NCBI GenBank assembly: GCA_023548195.1
Contig: JAJHZJ010000311.1
Coordinates: 5,045,919 to 5,109,918 of the forward strand
Direction of reading: 5' to 3'
Length of the DNA: 64,000 nucleotides
DNA from: Bettongia penicillata ogilbyi
Taxonomy: Eukaryota > Chordata > Mammalia > Diprotodontia > Potoroidae
A program made the translations under genes and the position numbers. How positions within the stretch are numbered: the first letter of the stretch is position 1; each line of letters opens with the position of its first letter. Positions 33,040-44,939 of this stretch are shown one piece after another. The notes beneath the pieces are model-generated. The model had not been told where the DNA came from. It worked only from the letters and a program-made list of their open reading frames with translations, and searched no databases.

Positions 33040-33885
33040 GATAGGATATTAAATTAGGGAACACTGTAGATAAGGTACACCTGGATTTCATCAGTATTGT
33101 GCAAAGTCTTTCATGATATTTATATGAATGAGATGGAGAAATGTGCTCTAAAGGATAATACTGTTAGGTGGATTCAAAACTGGTTTAATAATCGGGCCCA
33201 AAGAGTGGAGATTAATAGATCAATATAAATCTGGCAGGAGGTCCTTTGTGAACCTTGTACTTACTTTGCACTTTTCAATATTTTTAACAATGCTTTGACT
33301 GAAGGCATAAACATCAAGCTTATCAACTTTGCAGATGACCCAAGAAGTTCTGACTTGAAATCCTGGTTGATGCCACTTCCTATTTGTGTGATTTTGGGAA
33401 AATTAGTTAACTCTTCTGAGCCTCTGTTTCTTTTTCAGAGTTAGACTAGACAGGGTGTCTATCAGCTAGAAATCTACGGTAATATGATTTTATGATCCCT
33501 TGGACAGGATAAAGGAGACTATATAACAAACCACATCAAAACAATCTGGATGTTTGTATTAGATTGTAAGCTTAAAGTGAGTCAGCAGTGTAAGCCCTGA
33601 AAAAGCTGCATTAAGAGAGGGATAGAGCCCAGAAGGAGGGAGATAGCCCAGTGTACATGTTCTGGTCAGACTACCTATATAGTATTACTTGTGGTTCTAG
33701 GTGCCTCATTTTAAGTGAACATTTATAAACTATAAGAAGTACATTCAGAGAAGGTTGATCAGGATGACAATGAAGGAGCTGAAGAATATACTGGGGATAT
33801 TAGTTTTTACCTTAGACAAAAGAAGATTGAGGGAATACATGATAGCTGTCTTCAGGTACATGAAGTGTTATCATTTTGGTCAAAA
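33040..33885 (+). mobile_element. L3/CR1 LINE, left part
   Basis: Degenerate RT: VDKVHLDFIS (LDFSKAF-type box), then LFNIFNNALTEGINIKLINF followed by ADDP, the CR1/L3 active-site region. 33500-33885 continues in the L3 3' region (ATGATAGCTGTCTTCAGGTA). A MIR-like insert (about 33350-33497) interrupts it. Confidence 0.7.
33350..33497 (+). repeat. MIR-type SINE inside L3
   Basis: 'cacttcctatttgtgtgatt' and 'ttgggaaaattagttaactc', then 'gagcctctgtttctttttca', follow the MIR layout. Confidence 0.6.
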
Positions 33886-33889
33886 GATT

Positions 33890-34770
33890 TTTCTACAACT
33901 ACTGACATAATTATATGGTTTTCATAACTATTATTAATATAGTCAATTATGTTTATAATTTCATTAATACTGAATCATCCCCCAGCATTCCTGGTATAAA
34001 TTCAACCTGGTGTAAAAGCCAACACCCCAACATACATAGGAGGGCCTGCTGTACAGGTTCTTTGATCTGTTTTTCTAAAAGGAAAGCAACTTGTGAGAGG
34101 TCAACAATCACTTTAATCAAGCACATGTATCATTCACTTAGTTCAGGGGAAAAAGTCAGCACCCTGAACGTCAGAGAAAATACAGAGAAATCAACATCAA
34201 CAAACAGAGCTTCCAACTGTCTAACATAAGTAATACATACATCACAGATCAACAGACAGGTCCAACTGTATGACCATTACATACACAGAGAAAGAAGCAC
34301 CAGCATCTGTGTTTTCAAAATCAGGGGTTCCTTAGGGGCTGCCCAGAGTCTAGTCTGGCCAAACAACACTTCCAATCAGTAAGCCCCAAAGTAAAACCTC
34401 ACCTCAGAGCCAGAGGGCATCACAACCCTCAAGAACCAGTGCCTCATTAGAAAATTAACAAAAGGTGTGGGCCTTCCTATAAATCTTCCCTCATCAAACT
34501 CCCCTTAATGGGCAGGTCCATTAATGGGTGGGGAAAATCTTCTCTTTAAGAAACAAAATGATTATTAACCATTAGCAAAAATGCATTATCAATACTCCTG
34601 GTCATAGTGTATCATTTTCGTGATATATTGCTGTAGCCTCTTTGTTAACATTTTATTTAAAATTTGGGCATCAAATTTCCTTAGGGATATTGGTCTGTTG
34701 TTTTATTTCTCCTTTTTTGACTTTCTCATTAAAATATCAAGACCATATTTGTATTATAAAAGGAATTTGG
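33890..34770 (-). mobile_element. L1 ORF2 fragment in L3, itself interrupted
   Basis: 33890-34010 and 34602-34770 are consecutive antisense parts of the L1 RT region ('cattcctggtataaattcaa', then 'tcatagtgtatcattttcgt', then 'atatcaagaccatatttgta'). They are split by a 586-bp insert flanked by CCTGG on both sides (34006-34010 and 34597-34601). Confidence 0.65.
34011..34596. mobile_element. Insert of LTR-like size in L1 (possible solo LTR)
   Basis: 586 bp between CCTGG repeats, starting TGTAAAAGCC. It contains no ORF. The 5-bp duplication and TG start suit a solo LTR, but the right end (AATACT) is not a clean CA, so this is tentative. Confidence 0.4.
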
Positions 34771-35050
34771 GTAGGTTGGAAGGCTCTCACTTGGAAGAGG
34801 GATTAGATTTGTTATTCTTGGCCTCAGAGGGCAGAGCTGGGTGCAATGTGTTGAAAAGTCAAAACCAGATTTAGGGAGGACAGAAAGGAAGGCTTTCTAA
34901 AGGTGAAAGGAGTTTGACTGAAACAGAGGGCTACCTTCATTGGAGATCTTCAAGACAATCTAAATGATCACTTGTCAGCTATGTAGAGGGGATTCTTGAT
35001 AAGGTGCAGGCTAGATTAAGTGACCTCTGAACTCTCTGCCAACTTTCAGA
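34771..35050 (+). mobile_element. L3/CR1 LINE, right part
   Basis: 'cacttggaagagggattaga' and 'cctcagagggcagagctggg', then 'cttcattggagatcttcaag', continue the L3 3' end interrupted at 33885. Confidence 0.7.
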
Positions 35051-35339
35051 TTCTGCACTTCTAAAGGAGGAAACTTGTGGTCCTTGTGGACCATCCACTT
35101 TGACATAAGACAGTTGATACTATTCATTTAAATACACACACAAAAGAGAGTTAAAAGCGGTGTTTTCACTGGAATTGTGGAGCTCAAAAATGATACGTTT
35201 TGGGTAAGATGAAGTATTTCTGAGTTCCACCAGAGGGAGCTCTGTATGGTTCTGAGGAAGTTTGGAAAAGCAGTGAAGCTGTTTTTAACCAACGTGCTGC
35301 CATAGGAGGGAGGAAAGAAGGATGGAAGCACATTTATCA

Positions 35340-35520
35340 AACACTTACTAAGCGCTTTACAACATTATCTCACTTGATCCTCACAACACCTGGGAGGTGA
35401 TATTATTATCTCACTTTTACAGTTGAGAAAACTAAGGCAGACAAATGTGAAGTGATGTCCCCAGGGTCAAGGCTGAATTTGGACTCGGGTGTTTCTTACA
35501 TCAGGTCCACTGTTCTATTT
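35340..35520 (-). repeat. MIR/L2-type fragment
   Basis: 'cttgatcctcacaacacctg', then 'ttacagttgagaaaactaag' and 'ggtccactgttctatttcac', are reversed MIR features. Confidence 0.55.
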
Positions 35521-36640
35521 CACAGGTCCATGAGTGTAGGTTGTTCTGCCATTGACACAGGGCTTTGCCTTTCTGTGCCTTATTAAGCACACCTTTGGGA
35601 TTCTCGGTTCCCAAAAATTAAGAATGAAATTCATTAACTTTTAAACAAACAGCCTTCTGGTGATAACCCTCTCTAAATTAGATATGCCTTCAGACAAATG
35701 ATCTGACACTTTTTTACTTTAGAATTCCCTGTATTGTGAGGGTGTGTGTGTGTGAGAAATTATGGGCAACATTATGGAGATTTCTAGAAGCCCTCCTATA
35801 TAAATTCATTTGTTTTTTAATGTGAAAACAAAAGCTTGAGCCAACAAACAAAAGCAAAGCCAACCTAGTTAATTCATTCATTTTTTCCAGCTGGTGGGGT
35901 AGGTGAGCAAGCCCTTGCCAGTCCCCACATCATCCCAGGGTTCCAGGCATAGGGTTGCCTACCTTCCCTTTGCTCTCCCTGTACTAACATGACCTCACAG
36001 GATATATTGGGAATCCAACTCCTCCCATTTCCTGTAGAAGAAAGAAAGGGCTGGAACCCTTTAGTGGAGGATGGAAGCAGGTACTTAGAGTGACAGGTCT
36101 ATTACAATTCAGGAGTGTACTAGGGCACTATCTTACTGACTCATGAGATCAAATTTTTAAATTTTCAGTGTAAGTATTTACACCTTGGAAATTATCAAAT
36201 GTTATAAATCAGGGCTTAGTTTATTATTCTGTTGATCATTTGGACTTAAAAAAGTAAAGAAAAATACAAATAATGCAGACTAAATTTTAAAGTGTGTCAT
36301 GCATTTTCAGAGAACTATTTGTTAAACATTTACTAACATACCTTCTCTGATACCCTCACTAACCCTGCCCTTCAGGGAGTGGGGCCAGAACCCATTCATT
36401 TGCCTAGTGACAGGGGCCTACAGATGCTTATTGACAGGTATCAGATGCCCTGTCTTGTGCGTTGTCCTCTGGATCTCTCTGTCTAATGTTCATTCTCCAC
36501 ACCCCTCTCAACCACCTTAGTGAAGGAGGTTCGTAAGGCAGGCTGAGGGCAGGGCTGGGCAAGGCTCAGGGGATCACTGCTTGCCAATGGAGCCACAACA
36601 TCATGTATTTCCTAGACCCCTTGTCTCAGGTATTGGATAG
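35521..36640. other. No gene; nothing firmly recognised
   Basis: Includes GC-richer unique sequence at 35880-36110 with a CCATTTCCTGTAG ETS-like site. No exon is seen. Confidence 0.4.
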
Positions 36641-36649
36641 TTTAAGATT

Positions 36650-37000
36650 TTTAGGACTACTTTCATCATCTAGGAAAGATGTGGTAGAGCTGCTGTCAGA
36701 AAGACATACTTTTAAATCCTGCTTCAGATACTTACCTTTAATGCTGATGGTCCTGCTATAACTTAGAGTAGCTCTTGACTTTAGGATGTAGCTTAGTGCC
36801 ATGGAAAGTGTTACAGAAAGTAGAAACAGGGGACAGGCATTCAAATCCCAGTTCTGCTAGTTCCTAACCATATGACCTTAATCCCTTTAGACCTCAGTTT
36901 CCTCAACTGTAAAATGAAAGAATTGGCCTAGATGTCCTTTAAAGACCTTTAAAGTTGGCCTAGATGATCTGCCATCTCTAAATCTACTATGTTGTGATGA
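36650..37000 (+). repeat. MIR-type SINE (two overlapping fragments)
   Basis: The better copy (36780-36990) has 'ggcattcaaatcccagttct', 'gacctcagtttcctcaactg' and 'taaaatgaaagaattggcct'. A shorter head lies at 36665-36735. Confidence 0.7.
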
Positions 37001-37094
37001 GTCAGTACAATGATTATTTAACATTTCTATTGTATATTATTTATTATACAAATGGTAATAAACTTAATATTATTTGAATAAAATGTGAGATAAA

Positions 37095-37160
37095 ATTATT
37101 TGTGTAGGGGCATTGTTTTGTGCGTTTGTGTGTATGTGTGTGTATGTGTGTACGTGTGAA
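37095..37160. repeat. (TG)n-rich simple repeat
   Basis: TGTGTGTATGTGTGTGTATG-type run. Confidence 0.75.
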
Positions 37161-37419
37161 AAAGTAAAGGGGTGGATACAAAAAGTCTGTAAACCACAGC
37201 TGTATTTGAAGCTTTTCCAGCTTGTTAGAACTTGCTGGAGCTTGAGCTCTGCTGGCAGAGTCTTTGAGAACCCAGGCCTGCATGTACAAGATGAAGCATT
37301 GGAGTAGGGCTTTTAAAAATATGTAGGAAATTTTGCGTATGAGTGCTGCCCTCTCACTCGTCATCATGCATACAGTTAGTTTAACAATCCTGACAGTAAA
37401 GTGGTTTCACAATTCTTTC

Positions 37420-37900
37420 TTCAGAGATGTACTACGTTTTTAGCTGTAGCTTGTTTTTGCTTGCTTTTTTCTGGACTCAAATGTTATTGCTCAATTTGAT
37501 CATTCATCTTATTTCTTTTCGTTTTATTGAGACCTTTTTTTTATGAGTTATTTCCTACCAAACTGCCCTCCCTATAGAACCCTCCTTTGTAACAAAGAGA
37601 AAGCTAAACAGAACTGACCAAAAGAGTAATTATGTTTGATATCCTATGTAATATTTTACACTTGTAATTTCCCCCATCTCTGAGAGGAGAAAAGTATTTC
37701 ATCATTCCGCTGGAATGAAAATTGTTGGATTTAATCTGACTTCAGATGTTTTTTTGTTGCTACTTTTATTTACATTATTGTAATCATTGCATAAATCATG
37801 TTTATGGTTCTTTATTGGTTCATAGAAGTCTTCATGTGTTACTCAGAATTCCTTATATTTTTTTTGTTCCAGATGTGTGATTTCATTGCTGTGGGGAAAG
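37420..37900 (-). mobile_element. L1 3' end, antisense, old
   Basis: Reversed L1 3' UTR: a T-rich start, 'ttcctaccaaactgccctcc', 'catcattccgctggaatgaa', then 'ttattgtaatcattgcataa'. Confidence 0.5.
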
Positions 37901-37974
37901 CCCCAGTGAGAAAACTCCCCCCACTAATGTATTTTGTGTACTTGTTAATAAATTGAAGTTCTAGAAAGCTGTCT

Positions 37975-38330
37975 GGGCCCCTGCAGGTTCAGTGATTTGC
38001 CCATGGTTCCACACCTAGCATGTGTCAGAAACAGGAACTGGACCCAGGTCTTCCTGATGTTAAGCCCAATACTCTACCCTATAGCAAGCAGCTAGAAACC
38101 TCAGTTCAAATTCTGACTGCACATTTGTTGTGAGAAATTTACTTTTTTTCTTTCCCTTTTTCTCAGTAGGACCCTGAGCAAGGCACTTAATTTCTTTTCA
38201 CTTTAGTTTGCTCATTTGCAAAACTGACATAATGTTGAAATCTACATCACAGTGTGGTTCTGAGGATCAAATAAAAAGCATGTATAAAGTGCTTTTTGCA
38301 AACAGCACAGTGCTACATAAATGCTCACTA
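37975..38330. repeat. Two MIR-type fragments in opposite orientation
   Basis: 37975-38100 is reversed ('ggacccaggtcttcctgatg'). 38100-38330 is sense ('gagcaaggcacttaatttct', 'tttgctcatttgcaaaactg'). Confidence 0.6.
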
Positions 38331-38394
38331 TTATTACATCACATGGCCTCTCTATCACCCTTTCTTATGGCACTATATCTCATTACATTCATGA

Positions 38395-38530
38395 ATGAAT
38401 GAATAAAAAAGAATTAATTAAACACTCTCTACGTGAAAGGTATTGTGCTAAGTGCTATGGACAGAAAATATGTGAAAATCAGCCCCTATTGTCAAGGTGT
38501 TAACTTTCTACTGGGGGAAGAAAACACAGA
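38395..38530 (-). repeat. L2 3'-end fragment
   Basis: Reversed terminus: 'gaattaattaaacactctct', 'ggtattgtgctaagtgctat'. Confidence 0.65.
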
Positions 38531-39230
38531 AACTGAAGCTTTAGAGTGGAGAGTACCATGCAGTGACAGAGGTTTGGAAACGGCTGGAAAATGGCACGGT
38601 GACTGTTAAGGCAAGAGTTTGCCTCTCAGAGCCCTGAACTTCAGGGGCAGAGTCCAAATCTCAGAGAGAGGAGGATCAGTGGAATGGCCATAATGCAGGC
38701 AGCCTGCTTTGAAAGGGCATTTAATATTTGGAAAGCTCTTTTAACAGAGAGCTCAGAGCCCTAGGAGCAAAGTCCAAGTTCTGGTGTGAGAGGAGGAAGG
38801 CTTGAATACAGGTGACATTTTGCAGAATATTTTGATGAATATTTTGGTACATATTTTTCTGGAAGAAAGATAAAAGAGGAAAAAGGTTAAAAGAGAAAAA
38901 AGGAGCTGTTGGCTCACTTTAAAAGGCCAGAATAGAGGGAGTGGTACTTCTCAAAAGAAATCTGTCTTTCCAAGAGATTGCATCAAATAATTCATCTTCA
39001 GAACAGAATAAAACCCATCCTATAACATGTGCTAAGGTGGCTATTCTAAAGGAATCAGCTCATTTTGGAGACAGTGCCCATCATAGACTTAATCAGAAGT
39101 CTTTAGTTTTCTTAACAAAAAGCCAGTGATGGGCATATTTCATCCTCTATACAGAGGTGCCATTGTCATAAAGCAAAGGTTCACCATGCTGTAAGGTCCT
39201 CAAATTGATTATGGAACACCCTATTCAACT
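38531..39230. other. No gene; nothing recognised
   Basis: Contains two similar gene-free stretches (38600-38700 and 38740-38800) sharing CAGAG(A)GCTC/GAGCCC words, possibly a local duplication. Confidence 0.35.
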
Positions 39231-39234
39231 CACT

Positions 39235-39690
39235 ACAGAGTACAACTGATTTAATAACTTTTCTGACACCCAAATTATTTTCACTGTTAGTAGGACCAAT
39301 TCACAACTCCAACAACAGTGCACCAGTGAACCCATGTCCCAACAGCCCCTCCAACATTCAATATTTGTCTATTATCTTTACCAGTTTGTGAGACGTAAGA
39401 GCTTTTAGAGTTGTTTTAATTTGTCTTGAGATATTTTTTTCACAAGGTTTTAAAGGTTTGCATTTCTTATTCTGAAAACAATTTGTCCATATCTCTTAAT
39501 TCACATCCGTGAAGGAATTCCTTAGTTTTAAAAATTTGTGTCAATTGCCTTTATTCTTTGGGACTAAGAGTTTTGTCACTGATATTTGCTGTAATGATTT
39601 TTTTCTCACCAGACAGCTTTAACTCTTATTCTAGTAATGCTGATTTTATTTGTGCAAAAGTTTTAAAATTTTGTATCACTGATATATTAT
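39235..39690 (-). mobile_element. L1 ORF2 end/3' region, antisense
   Basis: 'cacaactccaacaacagtgc', 'tgtcccaacagcccctccaa' and 'gcttttagagttgttttaat' are reversed L1 features. Confidence 0.65.
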
Positions 39691-39699
39691 GTATTTTGT

Positions 39700-39870
39700 A
39701 ATCAATCAGAAAGCATTTATTAAATGATTACTATGTGCCAGTACTGTGCTAGGTGCTGAGGATACAAAGAACTGAAATAGCTCCTGCCCTCAAAGAGGGT
39801 AGAAGAAACTGACATTCTGTGAGGGGAGACAAAAGGGACTAACATATGCTATAAATAAATGCAATGTAAT
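39700..39870 (-). repeat. L2 3'-end fragment
   Basis: 'caatcagaaagcatttatta' followed by 'gtactgtgctaggtgctgag' and 'ctcctgccctcaaagagggt'. Confidence 0.7.
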
Positions 39871-39919
39871 CTTTGGTGCTGAACTAACAAGTACAGGGAT
39901 CAGGAAAGACTTCATATAA

Positions 39920-40270
39920 ACTAAGGAAGAATGAAGGGAGCAGAACAAGTAGAACCATTTCTACAACAACATTATCAAAACAAACAGCCCTGAAAGCTGT
40001 AAGGATTGTGATCAATACAAGGACCATTCACAGTTCTGGTGTACTGATGATGAAAGATGCTCTCCATTACAGAGAGGTGGGTACGGAATCTCACACACAC
40101 GTATATTTGTGTACAGACAACAGGGGAACTTGCTTTGCTTGATTATGTGTATTTGTTATAAGAAATTTACTTTTTTTTCTTTCCTTTTTTCTCAATAGGG
40201 TGGGAGGTGGGGAGAGAAAATAGATTTCTGTTAATTAAAAAGAGAAGTGGGGAGTGCTACAGATGTGAAA
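39920..40270 (+). mobile_element. L1 3' end, sense
   Basis: 'gggagcagaacaagtagaac' and 'tacaacaacattatcaaaac', then 'gaacttgctttgcttgatta' and a G-rich 'gggtgggaggtggggag' terminus. Confidence 0.65.
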
Positions 40271-40384
40271 TGTTGCATGAACATTCAGCTGATGTCACTG
40301 CATTACTTGTTTTATTTTAAGAGAGCTTTCACTGAGTAGGAGTAATCTATAAATGTATGTAATATAAAAACAAACCAGGGATTC

Positions 40385-40520
40385 TAAGAATGAATGAAAA
40401 AGCATCTATTATGTGCCAAGCACTCTGCTAAGTCCTAAGGACATAGAGGCAAAGACAGCCCTGCCCTCAAGGAGTTTACATATACTCTAAGTAGAGGTGA
40501 GGAGGAAGTGCAGTCTAGGC
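40385..40520 (-). repeat. L2 3'-end fragment
   Basis: 'tattatgtgccaagcactct', 'ctaagtcctaaggacataga' and 'gccctgccctcaaggagttt'. Confidence 0.7.
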
Positions 40521-40609
40521 ATTAGACATGTGTGAGTGATGTTATGGAGGCAGAACTGACAAGACTTAGCAAACAGCTTGCATGTGTGGGTGAAGGAGAG
40601 TGAAAGGTT

Positions 40610-41158
40610 GAGGATGAATGAAAAAACATTTATTAACCACTTTACTATGTGTTTAGCATGTTGCTAAGAGATGGGGATACAAATAAAAAAGTCAGAACCC
40701 TAACTCTATTGTCAAAGACTTAACATTCTAATTGGAGGAAGAAGGTTCAAATGCATGGCAGGTAGAAAAGGCTGAGGTCATATAGTAGCAGGGCAGATAG
40801 TAAGGTCTACGGGTCTTCCAGCTTATGAAAACGATTACAATTGGTGATCTTGTTTATCTAATGGGTAGGAGCTGCCATGTCTGCCCTGGATGAGGAGGAG
40901 AATGCAGGCAAGTTTTGGAGAGGGTCAGTCTGCCACCATTAGGAAGAGGGGAGTAAGCCGGAGGGTTAGACTAGAGTGGAAACATGAGTTCCTTCTTACA
41001 GAGGTGAATCACTATAATGCTGCAAACCTGGGGACTGGAAGGATGGTGGTACACTTGATAGAAATGGGTAAGTTTGAAAGAAAAGGAGTTTTTTTTTTGG
41101 GGGGGAAGATAATGATTTCAGTTTTGGAATATGTGTAAGAGATCTGCAGAAGGATTTC
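40610..41158 (-). mobile_element. L2 LINE, left part, host of L1
   Basis: The reversed L2 3' end at 40610-40740 and ORF2-derived sequence at 41030-41158 ('ggatggtggtacacttgata', 'ttcagttttggaatatgtgt') parallel 27590-27710 of the longer L2. It continues at 44285. Confidence 0.65.
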
Positions 41159-41878
41159 TGGGACTGGAGCCAAGATGGCAGAGTAGAAAAAGCATTCAGC
41201 TGAGCTCTCAAAACAATTTAAAAATAATGCCTCAAATCAAATTCTGGAAAGGCAGAGCCAACAAAAAGTCAAGGTGAGACATTATTTCAGGCCAAGAAAA
41301 CATGGGGGTTAGAAAGAGAGATCTATGACACAGGCGTGGAGCCTGGCCTGGATCCCACATGGATTAAACACCAGTGGTGGGACTAGGTAGCGGTGACAAA
41401 AGCATCAGCAGCTTCAGGAGATATCAAGTCAGAGGTGATAAGGGCACCTGGACACTGGACAGAAAGAGATCAAAGGGGACCCCTGTACTAGCACTGGATG
41501 CAAGATCAGATGCTGTGTGATGACTCCATTGCCTATATTCACTTCGGGGTCACAGTTCAAGGGCAGAAAGGAGCACTTTTGGTCAACAGGGAATGGAAGT
41601 CCTGAGGGACAGTATTACTTTTGGTTCCAAGGGATCAGTGGCCCTTCCTGTGTAAAAACTGGAGTGTAGACCAAGAGAGCAGTAATCACACCTTTCCCCA
41701 GATCATACCACCTTGGAAACACTGAAAACTTCCAAGCCCCCAGAATTAACTCTGAAAATAGCAGAGTGGTAAAAACCTTAAATTGGAGATAGTGTCCCTT
41801 CTGCCCCTCCAATCCCAAATGCTGGGGACAGAGCCCAACATTAAAATAAAGTTCTAAATCAAGAAAGATGGTGGAAAA

Positions 41879-42830
41879 ATGAGCAAACAACAACAAAAAG
41901 AATGTGACAACAAAAAGTTACTCTAGTGATTGGGAAGCTCAAAACACAAACTCAGAGAAGACCACAAAGTCAAATAGCTACAAGCAAATCTTCAAAGAAA
42001 AATATGAATTGGACACAAGACCAACAAGAATTCCTAGAAGAGCTAAAAAAATTTTTCAAAATCAAATAAGAATGGTAGAGGAAAAGACAGGTAAAGAAAG
42101 TAAAGCAAAGGAAGAAAATGATGACAAGAGAATTAACAGCTTGGCAAAAGAAGCCCAAAAAAACACACTGAAGAAAAGAACTTCTTAAAAAGCAGAATTG
42201 GCCAAATGTGAAGAGAGGTACAAAAGCTCACTGAAGAAAACAATTCCTTAAAAATTAGAATGGGGGTAAGTGGAAGCTAATAACTCCATGAGACATTGAG
42301 AAACAATAAAACAAAGTCAAAGGAATGAAAAAATAGAAGAAAATATGAAATATCTTATTAGAAAAAAACTGACCTAGAAAACAGACTGAAGACAAACAAT
42401 TTAAGAATTATTGGACTACCTGAAAGCCATGATCAAAGAGCCTAGACTTCTTTTTCAAGAAATTATTTTTAAAAAACCTCCCCTGATATACTAGAACTAG
42501 ATAATAAAATAGAAATTGAAAGAATCCACTGATTACCACTTGAAAGAGATCTCAAAATGAAACTGCTCAGGAATATTATAATCAAGTTCCAGTACTCTCA
42601 GGTCAAAGAAAAAATATTGCAAGCAACTATAAAGAATTCAACTTTCATGGAGCTACAGTCAAGATCACACAAGACTTAGTAATGTTAAAAGAGCAGAGGG
42701 CTTGGAATATAATATTTTGGAAGACAAAAAACTTGGGATTACAGCCAAAAATAATTGACCCAGCAAAAGTGAGTATAATCTTCCAAGATAAAAAATGGAT
42801 ATTTAATTAAATTGAGGACTTCAAAATAAT
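41879..42830 (+). pseudogene. L1 ORF1 remnant
   Basis: Broken ORF1 with the coiled-coil stretch (KEAQKNTLKKRTS), the start of an RRM (about 42390, reading TNNLRIIGLPES) and a C-terminal part near 42690. It has multiple stops. The N terminus differs from the half-L1 ORF1, so this is another L1 lineage. Confidence 0.65.
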
Positions 42831-43563
42831 CCTAATGAAAAGAATATTTCTCTGAAGAGAAAATCTGATTTTTAAATAAAACAAGAAGTAGGTAGCAGAA
42901 TGGATTAGAAACCAGAATCCAACAATATGCTGTTTTCAAGAAACACACTTGAAATAGACATACGTGAATTAAAATATGGGACTGGAGCAGAATTTTATTA
43001 TGCTTCAGCAGAAGTAAAAAAGCAGCAGCAGCAGTCATGATTTCAGACATAGAAAAAGTAAAAATAGACCTAATTAAAAAGATAAATAGGGAAACAACAT
43101 TTTGCTAAAAGGAACCACAGACAATAAAGTAGTATCAAAACTAAACATATATGAACCCAAAGACATAATAACCAAATTCTTAAAGGAAAAATTAAATGGA
43201 TTGCAGAAGGAAATAGTAAAACTACGCTAGTGAGGTACTTCAACTTTCCTCTCTCAGAGCTAGATAAATCTAACCATAAAACAAAATAGAATAAAGTCAA
43301 GGAGATGAATAGAATCCAGAAAAGTTAGGTATACAGATCTCTGGAGAAAAATGAATGGAAATAGAAAGGAAAATACCTTTTTCTCAGTTGTATACGGTAA
43401 CCTTCACAAAAACTGACCAATCTCACAACATGCAGAAGAGCAGAAATATTAAATAACCCTTTTCAGACCATAATGCCATAAAAATTGTATCTAACAAAGG
43501 GCCATGGGAGCATAGATTAAAAGCTAATTGGAAATTAAATAATCTAATTCTAAAGAAAGAGTT

Positions 43564-43706
43564 GGGGGCAGCGAGGTGGTGCAGTGGAAGGAGCACTAAC
43601 CCTGGAGTCAGGAGGACCTGAACTCAAAGATGTTCTTAGATATTCACTAGCTGTGTGATGCTGGGCAAGTCACTTAACCTTGATTGCCGCAAAAAAAAAA
43701 AAAAAA
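43564..43706 (+). mobile_element. tRNA-derived marsupial SINE (SINE1 type) with poly(A)
   Basis: Starts GGGGGCAGCGAGGTGGTGCAG, with CTGGAGTCAGGAGGACCTG and CTAGCTGTGTGATGCTGGGC then AAGTCACTTAACC. It ends in A16. It interrupts the L1 ORF2 sequence. This is the well-preserved lineage marker for a marsupial. Confidence 0.85.
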
Positions 43707-44284
43707 GAATGAATGGGTCAAAGAACAGATCATAAAAACAATAATTTCATTGAAGAGAATGACAACAAAACAACATTTTAAAATTTGTGGGATGCAGCCA
43801 AAGCAGTACTTAGAGGAAAATTTATATCTCTAAACAGGCACATCAATAAAAGAGAGAAAGAGCAGATCAATGCATGGAGCTTATATGAACTGATGCAAAA
43901 TGAAGTGAGCAGAACCAGGAGAATACTGCACACAGTAACAGCAATATTTTTAGAATGATCAACTGTGAAAAACTTAGACTATGCTGATCAAGACAATGAT
44001 CCATGACAATTCAAAGGACCCATGATTAAAAATCTATCTAATTCTAGAGAACTAATGAACTCTGAATGCAGATTGAAGCATTTTTTAAACATTGAAAATT
44101 TTTTGTTTTATTTTGTGTTTTCTTTTGCAAAATGATTAATATGGAGATATGTTTTGCTTTACATGTGTAATCTATATAAAATTGCTTGTGCTCCTAAGGA
44201 AGGAAGAAGAGAATTTAAAATTCAAAACTTTAAAAAATAATTGTTAAATTTGTTACATGTAATTGAGTAATATTTAATGTAATA

Positions 44285-44520
44285 ATAATGATAAAGATAT
44301 CTACAGGACATCCAATTCAAGATATCTAATAGGCAGTTGGAGATTTGAGACTGGAGGTTGGGGGAAAGGTTAGACCTGGACAAGTAGATTTGAGAGTCAT
44401 TTGCATAAAGATGATAATTGAAATCATAAGAATAAATATAAAGAAAATACAAATAAACAGAAGATAGCCAGGGAGTGTTGACACTGGCATTTGAGAGAAT
44501 CAGGAAAGTCTTCATGTAAA
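44285..44520 (-). mobile_element. L2 LINE, right part
   Basis: The minus-strand reading includes a reverse transcriptase active-site region with Y-A-N-D in place of YADD (NYHLYANDSQIYLS), then NCLLDILNWMS. It continues the L2 interrupted at 41158. Confidence 0.65.
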
Positions 44521-44939
44521 AGGTGGGCTAAATCTTTGCCCCTTTATACATCTCTGATGAGAGATGGTCTCTTTTTCTATGGGGACTGAGTCAGAAATCT
44601 CCTTATTATTCATCCAGAGAATCAAGATTGCCACCAAATTGATTAAGGACTCCCTTTTTTTCTAGGTAGATTCACACTCATAATTAAATGAAGTTTCACC
44701 TCTCCTGTGTTGTTAGAGAATTCCAATCCTTGACCCCTCTTCAAACCATCCCTAGGAAAGAGCTGTCCAAACTATCTCAGGAAAAGAAAATCTGCCTATT
44801 TAGGGAGACTGCAGTCATTTCTTCAAGGTGTGTGGAACCTTCTAAGGGACCAAAGACCTCAAAGCCCCAAGTGACCTTAAAGAGAGGATGGAGTAAAGAA
44901 GGAATGTAGAGGGTCCACAGGAACTTGTACAAAACAACT
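44521..44939. other. No gene; nothing recognised
   Basis: Low-similarity sequence; short open frames only. Confidence 0.35.

Larger units (their letters stand above)
41159..44284 (+). mobile_element. L1 with internal deletion (5' UTR, ORF1, partial ORF2, 3' end)
   Basis: It begins GGGACTGGAGCCAAGATGGCAGAG. A broken ORF1 runs from about 41879 (MSKQQQKEC) and an ORF2 endonuclease part from about 42900 to 43860. That part has readings like QETHLEID, SDHNAIKI and WDAAKAVLRGKF. It then jumps to the L1 3' end (AACTGATGCAAAATGAAGTG). The RT region is missing, so the copy is dead. It is inserted in an L2, whose parts lie on both sides with a degraded repeat (AAGAGATCTGCAG, AAGATATCTACAG). Confidence 0.75.
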
